Origin: Paraphysoderma sedebokerense
Lineage: Eukaryota > Blastocladiomycota > Physodermatomycetes > Physodermatales > Physodermataceae
DNA length: 64,000 nt
NCBI GenBank assembly: GCA_025602915.1
Contig: JAHLJZ010000073.1
Span: 51,686 to 115,685 of the forward strand
Direction of reading: 5' to 3'
Part shown: positions 50,288 through 61,652 of the stretch, one piece after another
How the letters are laid out: each line of letters begins with the position of its first letter
Position numbering within the stretch: position 1 is the first letter of the stretch
The notes under the pieces: generated by a model
The model's database searches: none
The model's input: the letters and a program-made list of their open reading frames with translations, nothing else
What the model was told of the DNA's origin: nothing
Program-made: the position numbers and the translations under genes

Positions 50288-50575
50288 TTATGGGTCATTA
50301 AAAAAATCATCATTGCCGAAGAATGGATCAGGTTTTCCACCTTTTTTTGGAGTATTGGCAGCCGGTGTGCGGGAATTTTTAGTGCCTTCTTTTCTTGCTC
50401 CACGTTGAGCGCCTTGGCCTGTTCCTCCACGGCTGGTCGTAATTTTGCCATTATTGTTAATTACCTCAACTGATTCACCAGGGCCTGCATCGGCGATTGC
50501 CTCTACAGGTCTGGCGGATACTACGGATGTCAAGGCAAGAAGAGCGCAGAGAATTAAGATCGATTTGACGTTCAT
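50288..50575 (-). CDS. small secreted protein, AGPGES family member 4
   Basis: Single exon, 95 residues from ATG 50575. Signal peptide MNVKSILILCALLALTSVVS, then ARPVEAIADAGPGESVEVIN, KITTSRGGTGQGAQRGARKE, a basic linker and the end DPFFGNDDFFNDP. The protein stops where member 2 goes on to its second motif. Downstream bases still resemble the ISRNINGRET coding sequence (near 50245-50285, in a shifted frame), so the C-terminus has been lost. TATAAATAC lies 101 bases upstream. A Mutator-like element sits about 260 bases upstream and may affect expression (inference). Confidence 0.75.
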   Translation of the reverse strand: MNVKSILILCALLALTSVVSARPVEAIADAGPGESVEVINNNGKITTSRGGTGQGAQRGARKEGTKNSRTPAANTPKKGGKPDPFFGNDDFFNDP

Positions 50576-50675
50576 GGTTGTTACGGATAAGTGTTTATGA
50601 TGTACTTTGATTATATAGTCGATTAGAGATGGTTGTTGAAGTTGTGTTTTGATGGAGCTAGTAGCGGGAAATCCG

Positions 50676-50684
50676 GTATTTATA
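50676..50684 (-). promoter_or_regulatory. TATA box of secreted family member 4
   Basis: TATAAATAC on the minus strand, 101 bases upstream of the ATG, conserved with members 2 and 3. Confidence 0.6.
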
Positions 50685-50823
50685 TTCGCGGTACTCCTCA
50701 TCGGTGGAAATTCTCAGTATTTCTTGCAAAATTGACTACAACGGTCGCGTGCAGAACGCCTTAACAAGCCATACTTCGGCAATGAAAACGAGGGAGTCAA
50801 ATATTTGAAATCCCTTTGATAGA

Positions 50824-50832
50824 AATAAACAT
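50824..50832 (+). repeat. left target-site duplication, AATAAACAT
   Basis: Nine bases identical to 55868-55876. They flank the element ends, which both begin with GGGG. The 9-bp length is typical of Mutator-like elements. Confidence 0.85.
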
Positions 50833-50888
50833 GGGGTTGGCTAACTCACCATCTCAGGGGTGGCGCACTAGAATGCCTAAATCCCGAC
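50833..50888 (+). repeat. left terminal inverted repeat of the Mutator-like element
   Basis: Starts GGGG and aligns over about 56 bases with the inverse of 55811-55867, with shared blocks such as ACTA and AATC-x-CGAC. Similarity continues inward to about 50945, including CCTATTGTTT and GCCACA. The repeats are clearly diverged from each other. Confidence 0.7.
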
Positions 50889-51221
50889 CCCGTCCGTTCC
50901 CTATTGTTTCCGCTGCGGTCAGTTCAGTTGCCACATGATCTGCAACCTGGGGCGACATGCCAAAACATGTCATTCCTTTTGGGAGTTGTGAATGCTGAAG
51001 CCTGTAAAGTGTAACCGTAAACTGTGTAAAGGCGGTAGGCCTGTGCGAAATCGATTAAAATTTTTCCTAAGTCATCTTCGGCAATCTGTATTCGGTACTA
51101 TTTATCGTCATTAGCATTGACCATCACTGCAATATTGTAATTGTGGAATAAAGGTTTCTGTTTTATTACTTCATGGATTGAAGAGTGGTGATAATGAAAG
51201 GATCACTACAACATCTAGCCG

Positions 51222-54200
51222 CTAACTTAATTTCATTCTTTTGGTGGGTTGTTTTTCCGGTGTATTTCCTGGTGACTCTATACCATTCCGTTTGCGTTTC
51301 CCATTTGCCTCCACCGACGATTTATATCGCTTTGCCCTCGGGCGGCCTTTCGTTTTAATAAGCGGAGGGTTCAAAATTACAGGCCTCACTTCTTTCCCCT
51401 GTTCCTTTTCTTCAGATAGCAATAGCTTTCCCAGTCGATCGATATCAATACGGTGGGCGTTTCTGAGAAAATCTTCCCACATCGCTGATTTTGTAGGACT
51501 GCCGCTGACGAAGTCGGCAACGTTGCGGGATAGGGATAAAAGGCGTGAATACCTTAGCTTTTTCGGGCCCGTAGGACTGGATTGGTTGCGTCGAATTGAT
51601 ATTACATTTGATATAGGTATTGTGGCTTTATCTATTGGCGTTGCGAATGATCTTGGATGCTGTGCCTCTAGGAATCCTTTTTGACTGAGACTTTCTGGAT
51701 CCATTGCGTTCGTAAACCAACGCGGGTTGATTAAGGATACATGAAACTTAATTTTTCGGTTTTTCACTAACGCAAAGTAATGTCGGCATGGATAACCACC
51801 ATTCACCAAGAGGAGGCAGGAGCATACAAATGTGCGATCACTGAGTACATGCACGATTTGAGGAGATTCTGGTCGTTGGGGAGTGTAGACCTTGAAAGTT
51901 GCTTGGATGGAGCCTTTTGCATGCATCAAGAGTGCTTCAAGGGAGATCCTTCTGCTGTCTTCGATATTATCTATGTTCAAATCCTATTACCAATTCAAAT
52001 CGGTGCATTAATATGTTACCAGTTGTAATAAATGCAAATAAATGGTAGGTGGGAACGCCATACCAAATTTGTTATCAAATTGTCAATTTCATAAAAATGA
52101 TCCGCTTCACTTGTGTCACTGTGGAAATCGGGTATTCCGAACTGCCAAGAGAAAAAATTGGAAATTAGTTGTCTTGAATCTCTATCGCAGCGGCATGGTA
52201 TATTTTACACACCTCTGTGAACCCTCCATCCTTCTCATTGACTTCGGGGGAAAGCATCGGAATCAACTGATCGCATGCCTCCACCATATAATTCTCACTC
52301 TGTGAGATCTCTTTACTGAGTTTATGTACAACGAATTCCGATCCACAGTTCACCACCTCAGTAAAGATACTTTCGAAATCTGGTAGAGGCGATTTGAGGT
52401 TGTGCTTGGTTCGGTTGAATTTGAATTGTTGAAGCTGTTCTGCTTCCTTTTGGTTGCGAACAACGTTTTTGACTTCCTCAAACAAAATGGTGAGAGGAGT
52501 AGTTGGCGTCAGAACTCGTCGAAAGATGGCATTTTGTGATTCTGATATTGATGTTGTCTTCATTCCTGCAGTAAAAATCGACCCAACCCATGGCCACGCC
52601 CACTTCTCCCGTGTTGGCCACAAAACTGACTCCAAATAATTGGAGGTGTTGGGGTATTTTTGAAGGAGTCGTCTCCACTTGAAGGTAAAAACTTCCTCAC
52701 ACAACGCATTTTTACAATTGTAGAAGTCAGTGATGAATGGTTTATAATCACCACCCAATGCAGATTTTAAATTCTTCGCTAGATTGAGCATCACATGAAA
52801 GATGCAATGTAGGTGAATAGAGTCCGGAAACACCATTGGGACAGCACAATCCACCCCTGTATCAGAATCAGTAATCAAAACTTTCGGGTGATGATGGGGA
52901 GCGACAGAGGCGACCGCTTGGGTGAAGCATTTGAACAACCACACATATGAATCCGCTGTTTCGTCAGAAACAACACCTTGAGCAAGAAGAACAACATTTC
53001 GATTATGATTGATAGAGACGAAGAGTGAAAGTGGCAAATTGTAGCGATTTTTCTTAGCCGTGTTATCATGGCTGACAACATCATGGTATCGGCGGATAAG
53101 TTCAAGTTGTCGGGGATGACACCAAAAAGCGCGGCGCAGTTGGCCTGTGATAGCATCGATATCTGTAAAATATAAAAATGCCGGATCTTCCTCTTTAGCT
53201 CTTTCTAACGCTTTCACAAATTCTTCTGCATCATATGCGGAACCCGCACCCATTCCAAGTCTGGCGTTATGTATGGCTTTCACAGTAATAGTTTTCGTGG
53301 GATACTTCAGTCTCAATGTGCGGAGAATCGTGTCGGTCGAACTTTTCAGTTTGTAAAGCCGCATAACCTCTTCACGCATCTCTTTGGTGAAAAAGCATGT
53401 TGATTTCAACATCGCCGAATCATCAGGATGTACGGGATGGTTGTGACCGAGGAAGAAGGATGTGATAATCGTGTCCGTACTTTGTAGGTTTAATATAACC
53501 TGCTTTGCCTGACTGGCCAGGTGAATTTTAACATAGAATGGGCAGTGGGTGCCCCCAGATTTCCTATTTCGGTGAACTGCTGAGTCCGGACTCCGGATGC
53601 TTTCGTGGAGCGTACTTGCGAGAGTGAGGGCATTGAATTCTCCAGGATTGAATCCCACCGTTTCCGTCGCCTTTCGATCTACCTTTTGTAATGTCGAAAC
53701 CATTTCCCACCGCCCATTTTTGTATCTCCGCAAAAGCCACTTCCAATGACGTTTTTTCCTCCTTCCTACAAAATACAGCAAACTCTCTAGGCTCTCCTTC
53801 AGAATAGCGGGGGAAATATATCATCTCATTCCACTCTCCACACCATATCTGAAGGACAATGATACCTTTCAATCTCTTGCCAAATTGTAGTACAGCATTC
53901 AACGCCTGCTGAGATTTGAAACGACTGCCCTTGGGAATTACTTCAATATTGCGAGAAAATTTGCTGCAGGAAGTGGTGGTGCACATTGTAGATTGAAATT
54001 TCTCTTCCTGAATCATAGCATCAAGAATTTTAATACTGATTCCTGCTTTTGATGCCTGGCATTCCAAATCGGCAATTGCGGGGTGGACTGAGGAGCAATG
54101 GCAGTCCACTGTAATATGTTCTTTGGTGAACAGCAATGGGAAGTCCGCTTGCACTTGCTAAAATAACTTTGTTAAACTCTAATTTTCCTTTCGAGAATTC

Positions 54201-55615
54201 ACTCTCCGGCTTACCTTTTCCACTACTGCATTATCATCAGTGATACCTGCCTGCTGTCTATGAACTGGATCTTGCGCTTCATTACTAATAATAGTTGATT
54301 GCTGACTAGGAACTGGATCTTGTGCTTCATTATTAATACAAATTGATGGTTGAGTAGGAACCGGATCCTGTAAAAATGGCTATAGGTTACCCAACAGTTC
54401 CCTGCAGACTGGAAATGAATCAAAACACCATAGGACGAAGTACAAACCATGGTGGCACCTACACCACTCAATTCTGTCTCCAGCTGTTGAAGTTTCCGTT
54501 TACCCTGAACGTCTAATAACTCCATCGCGTCCTATGATCACTAATGATTAATGAATACACCAAAAATCGCAAATTCGCGGAAGTAAAAAAGAAGTTACCA
54601 TCAGAAGCAGGAGAATGCGATGGCGATGCTGCTCCTTTTTAGCGGGTAACCATTCCTCTACATCAATTCCCAATAATCTTTCGATAGTATTAATAGTTAT
54701 AATTCCACATGAATGGCCATCATCCTGTTGGGGTGTTACTCCAATTTCGACTTTCTTTCTTTTCCACAAGGACATCTCCTCTACATTTAAGTAAAATTCC
54801 AAATAATATTCCAGCATTGCTTTACATTCCCTTATTGGAATTGTTCCACGCATACTATCAAACACCTCAATTGTTTTATGTTTGAATTTGATCCTTACAC
54901 ATCCCCAATGCATAGAGCTATGATTCCAACTTAGAAAAAGCTCCAATTCTGGTGTTGTTCTCAACCGTTTTTTTATGGGTTCCGTCCAAATCTTTAGATT
55001 TCTGTCAGTTGTGCACCGTTGCCGGTACACCTTCTGAATGCTTCCGCTCAAATCGATACCGCCGAAATAAATGTTTGGGATATCGATCCATGATTGCCGA
55101 TGTACGAATAGAAATATCGAATCGATGACGGAATCGACAAGCCAATTGTGTGTCATGAGACAACACAACTGACTGAGGTCAAGTTGCACCTCTTTTCGCA
55201 AAGGAGCTGGGATTAAGGAACATTTCAGTCGCATATCCTTTAGCAATTCGGCGGATTGGGGGATACGAAGCGATTCTGATACATATTTGATGAGTTGTGT
55301 GATGTTTTGGATTTTTGCTTTGGTTTCTGATAGATTGATTAATATGTCGAGATCTTGTCCGTTAATTGTGCCGATTTCAGGGTTCGGAATATAGACTGCT
55401 TTTCCCTGGTTCCGTTTTAGATTAGCACGCATTTTGTATAGTGCAGGCGGCCTGCATAAAAACTTCAGTTCCAATACATTGATGTCGGTAGTGCCTTCAG
55501 CATTCAGAATTTTATATGGAACAGAATCGTTTCCATAATATGGTGGAAATTCGAAGGCGAGGCATTGACGGACTGTTAATTCCTTGATGCCATCTTCTGT
55601 GAATAGTGAGTTCAT
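51222..55615 (-). CDS. Ulp1 protease-FAR1/MULE transposase fusion (predicted)
   Basis: Exons on the minus strand: 55615-54599, 54531-54448, 54367-54215, 54157-52213 and 51983-51222. All four introns are GT-AG and phase 0. Exon 1 (339 residues) is a C48 peptidase: MHWGCVRIK (His), IEVFDSMRG (Asp), TPQQDDGHSCGI (Gln, Cys). Exons 2-3 hold a short linker with repeated NEAQDPVPSQQS-like units. Exon 4 has a FAR1-type zinc-binding region (HCPFYVK) and the MULE DDE domain: DVVSHDNTAKKNRYNLPL, VLITDSDTGVDCAVP and ISESQNAIFRRVL carry the acidic residues. Exon 5 has a SWIM finger (CSCLLLVNGGYPCRH) and a basic tail. Exon 4 needs either a 28-base intron (53570-53597) or a one-base frameshift to stay open. 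About 1,310 residues in total. Separate translation of two genes is the alternative. Confidence 0.75.
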
Positions 55616-55810
55616 GGCGATTGTACGAACAAATGGACAAATATTTGCACAAATTCGACAATTTGAATTCGAACGACAAAATTTCGTTGTTTTATTTATT
55701 TTTGTGTAGGGATACAAATTATGTGGTCAGACATCGATCAGACACTATCAGATATTTCCGTTTTTGAGATAGCGTTGTGGCAAGTGAACTAACGCGTAGT
55801 AAACAATAGG

Positions 55811-55867
55811 GTCGAGATTCAGCCACGTTAGTTCTCGACCTCTGGAGGTCGAGCAATAGATTTCCCC
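55811..55867 (-). repeat. right terminal inverted repeat of the Mutator-like element
   Basis: Read on the minus strand it starts GGGG and aligns with 50833-50888 with about one gap. Contains a near-palindrome CTCGACCTC-TGG-AGGTCGAG. Confidence 0.7.
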
Positions 55868-55876
55868 AATAAACAT
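55868..55876 (+). repeat. right target-site duplication, AATAAACAT
   Basis: Exact copy of 50824-50832 directly outside the right inverted repeat. Confidence 0.85.
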
Positions 55877-56100
55877 TTTTATAATTGTTGGTGGAAGATT
55901 GTCTTAGCCTCTCGTGCAAAACTAGAAGGATACTAAACAAAAGGGTTTCGAGCAATGAAGCTGCATCATGGGTTTGGTGATTGTTACAGTTAATTGATAC
56001 TTCACAAACTGGGTAAGTTCGAACTGGAACTGACAGTGTAAGCATTGAAACGCCACTGCTATTTTTGGAATTCATGACGTCTCTCTTGATTTTTTAATCG
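55877..56100. repeat. continuation of the secreted-gene duplication unit beyond the transposon
   Basis: This stretch aligns with 49130-49345 (for example GATTGTCT-AGCC, GTTAATTGATACTTCACAA and the CGC-x-GCTATTTTT block). It is the part of the member 4 unit that was separated from its promoter by the insertion. Confidence 0.75.
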
Positions 56101-56212
56101 TTTCAATGAATTGAGCACACTAAAAATGAGGCATCAATACACTGCGTCAGTGAATTGTAAGGAAAACATTCTAGCAACAGGAACTTGTATTAGGCAAGAA
56201 TAGGCAACCTCA

Positions 56213-56270
56213 TGCTTCATTGATGTTTCTGCTGATTCAGATCGGGTCCGTCTCCGCTCATTGCATTGGT
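56213..56270 (-). pseudogene. relic of a fifth AGPGES-family gene (3' end only)
   Basis: On the minus strand, CACCAATGCAATGAGCGGAG and then ATCAGCAGAAACATCAATGA correspond to the coding sequence of the C-terminal motif of member 2 (NAVSSAGPG ... ISRNINGRE). The rest of the gene is not recognisable. It shows that the array once extended further right. Confidence 0.6.
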
Positions 56271-56549
56271 GTGTGGTCTCGAGTTTATGGTCAAGTACAG
56301 CCATCCGAAAAGCTAGAGAACTTGGGAATACACGGGTGAATATTCGCCGCCGGATAAGCGAGTATTGTAGGAAGAGAATGTTAGCTATAGTTTAAATCCG
56401 ATCCTGGAGTTCAGTAATACTATAAACACAATGAACGGCCGAGCGCTACCAACATTGATTTCGTATACCAAAAATAATTTACAATACTCTTTCCAGTATA
56501 ATGACAGTTATTATCGCAACTTCAATGAACACCCGACGAAGGTCTACTT
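56271..56549. other. intergenic region
   Basis: Boundary between the secreted-gene array and the methionyl-tRNA synthetase gene. No further feature seen. Confidence 0.4.
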
Positions 56550-59008
<2,459 letters not shown>

Positions 59009-59429
59009 CTGGTATATGTATCGACGAGATATTGATTAACTCCTGTGAAATTAAATATACTTGAAAAATACCAAAATCTCTATAATTTATATTATTATTA
59101 AGATCTCAAATTGTAGCGAAACCAACATTATCGCAGAGAATAATCTCGTCAATTGGCTACATCTGCACATTCTACTTAAAAATTTATAAAGACAACGAAA
59201 GAGCACCTACGATGATATGTATGAATAGAAATATATCAGAAATTAGCAACAGTACATCCGGAACACTATGGACATCGAATCATCATGAGATATATCGAAT
59301 TGTAATGGTGATTTTAGAGTCTGATTGTTGCTCCCAAAAAGTAAACAAAATGAAGAATGCTCGCATCAGGCCCAACTCCATTCCTCGCATCGTCATCTCG
59401 AATTTGATATCAGTTGCAAAGAACGAAAA
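59009..59429. promoter_or_regulatory. divergent promoter region of the MetRS and TXNL1 genes
   Basis: About 420 AT-rich bases separate the two start codons. I see no distinct factor site or further gene. Coordinate regulation of the two genes is possible but not shown. Confidence 0.35.
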
Positions 59430-61267
59430 ATGACTATCAAGCATATCACCTCCGCTGCCGAATTCGCAACTCTCATTGCTGGAGATAAACTCGTAGTGGT
59501 CGACTTCTTCGCTACATGTACGTTATATTTTCCTTAACTCACTACACAGTAGAATTATCGCGTTTGTTTTGTATCTTCCCACTGCGGAATACAGAAGATA
59601 TCGATTGACTGACAACGAATTTTTGTTACATTTATTGATACAGGGTGCGGTCCCTGTCATGCGATAGGTAGGCATTCTATAGACCCTTTGAAATACCCTT
59701 GGCGTCTGAAGGATTGCTGACGTTATTGCTTACGCTTTCTAATTACCTCAATATCATTCCGACTGTTATTCCATCAATTATTATGCCAACTTGTTAATTT
59801 CATTCAGCACCCATATTTGAACAACTCGCAGCCCGCTACAAGCATGCAACCTTTGCAAAAGTCGATGTTGATCAATTACAGGAAGTTGCGGCTGCTCAAG
59901 GTAGATTTGCTCGATTAGGGCTTCCTTAGACTTTTCGGTGTATTAAATGGTTGTTGGTGCCAAACTTAATAGGTATATCAGCGATGCCCACATTTCAATT
60001 GTTCAAAAAATCGAAGAAAGTCGGTGAAATGAGAGGTAGATACCAAGTTGTCGCTCTCTTTAGATTCTCTTATACTAACTCAGCCGACTTTGGCCAACCT
60101 TGTCTGTTTATTCCACCAACACAATCATTACTTAACTTTTGTATTATGCGTCTATGCAGGCGCCAATCCACAACAGCTCGCTATTCTTATCGAGCAAAAC
60201 GCCGGTGAACCCGCGTCTGCCGCATCATCAGGATCAGGAAGTGCCGCAGCTGCAGAGAAATATATCCCTAGCGGATATGAAAATATTAATAGCTATGTGA
60301 CCATGAACCAAATAGATTGGTATGATGCATCATTAATTCAGCCGTTGCGGTGTTTTTTTCGTTGATTTGTCTAACGGTGGACTAACTTTTGACCTTGACC
60401 TATGTAGTCTCAACCAAAAGCTGAACCGTACCGTCAAATCATTATTCCAATCTGCCGCACCTGCAACTGGTGAAAATTATTTAGAATCTGATGTAGACGA
60501 ACAATTAATTTTATCTATTCCATTTAATCAAGCTGTAAAATTACACAGCATAAAGTTTGTGCGTGCTGACGGGAAGAAAGGTATTTATTTTGACTGGCCG
60601 TTTTATTATGCTTTGTAGTGTTTTATAATTTAGAATTAACACCGAAACCTAATGCAGAACATGCACCCAAAACTATTAAACTATACGCCAACAGATTGAC
60701 TCTTGGTTTTGACGAAGTTGATGACATCGAACCCACCCAGGTAATCTGTCACTCGTTCTGTTTCTGAATTCTAATGTGTTGTGTATGGTCCATGAACTAA
60801 CAAGTTACGCTGGCATTTTTCTGTTCGTTGGTTGACCCATATACACAGGTAATTGAATTAACAGAAAAAGATTATGAAGCTGATGTAGCCACACCTCTTC
60901 GATTTGTCAAATTTCAAAATCTGACGCACTTAATCGTGAGTTGTTTTATCACTTTAACTACTTTCTCTCAGGTTACTTTTTAATCCACCTTACTCATACT
61001 CACTGCTTCTTTGCCTTACTGTACGCTTTGTGACTCCTTGAATTCAAACTCCATCTTCCCCTTCCAAACTCCTAAACACAAACATTAACTCAAAATTTCC
61101 AGATCTTCGTTGAAGATAACCTGTCCGACTCTGAAACCACCGTGCTTAAGTCCATGAAATTCATTGGAACCCCCGGTGAAAAAGCTAATATGAAAGACTT
61201 CAACAAAGATGGTATTGGATCCGCATTGGCTGCCACTGGTATGGCGGGTGGAAAACATAACATGTAG
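59430..61267 (+). CDS. thioredoxin-like PITH-domain protein (TXNL1 type)
   Basis: Nine exons, 59430-59517, 59644-59667, 59808-59900, 59973-60035, 60160-60319, 60408-60580, 60634-60740, 60849-60935 and 61103-61267; phases agree, 319 residues. Exon 2 is only 24 bases. The thioredoxin domain (1 to about 105) has the active site WCGPCHAI, encoded across three exons, and the cis-Pro [10 protein letters not shown]. The PITH domain (about 135-305) includes [41 protein letters not shown] and [14 protein letters not shown]1 binds the 26S proteasome lid and keeps redox activity (family knowledge). A Gly/Ser/Ala linker joins the domains. The acceptor before exon 7 could lie at 60633 or 20 bases further; both keep phase. 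Confidence 0.94.
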
Positions 61268-61652
61268 ATATGAAACTAAAATTAGTCAAGGCTGTAGGCG
61301 AGAAGTAAAAGGGATTCGAAATCGTGTGGAATATTGGGGGTGTTTGGTTGACTGTTGCTGATTTGCTTTTTGTTGCATTGTCACATGTTGGGAAGGCGAG
61401 GTTTATAACACTGGGTGATTTAAATGGTTTGGTTTCAATCCAAAATAAAGATGAGGATAATATGAGCCGATTTTATGACAGTAATCACGAGTTGTGATCT
61501 ACATAAGATAAGGGGGGAAATTCAAGCTCTCTATTTAATTCTAATGTCGTCAACAATTTGCATTGCAACAAGGAATCACGATTTCAGTATATTCCAGTCT
61601 ATGACTAATTTCAACTAAAAGAGTATCTCATTTCGAGAAATGGTGCGATAAT
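61268..61652. other. convergent 3' intergenic region
   Basis: TXNL1 gene (+) and isovaleryl-CoA dehydrogenase gene (-) end toward each other. Nothing else seen. Confidence 0.4.

Larger units (their letters stand above)
50069..50823. repeat. segmental duplication unit carrying secreted family member 4, left part
   Basis: Homologous to 48341-49110, with the same downstream flank, gene and promoter. The unit is broken by the Mutator-like element at 50833-55867 and resumes at 55877. Confidence 0.7.
50833..55867 (-). mobile_element. Mutator-like DNA transposon (MULE) with Ulp1-type protease
   Basis: A 5,035-bp element bounded by 9-bp direct repeats AATAAACAT and inverted repeats starting GGGG. 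It encodes one minus-strand gene, or two adjacent ones: a Ulp1-type cysteine protease and a FAR1/MULE/SWIM transposase. Sequence homologous to the upstream region of the secreted-protein units occurs on both sides of it (left flank to 50823, right flank from 55877), so the unbroken unit can be read across the insertion. This gives independent proof of the boundaries. The coding region is nearly intact, with one frame problem near 53570-53600, so the element may be recently active or only slightly decayed. Confidence 0.9.

Noticed and set aside
55984-56075. Right flank of the transposon as part of the element
   Set aside because: It aligns with the duplicated host unit upstream of secreted member 3, so it is host sequence.
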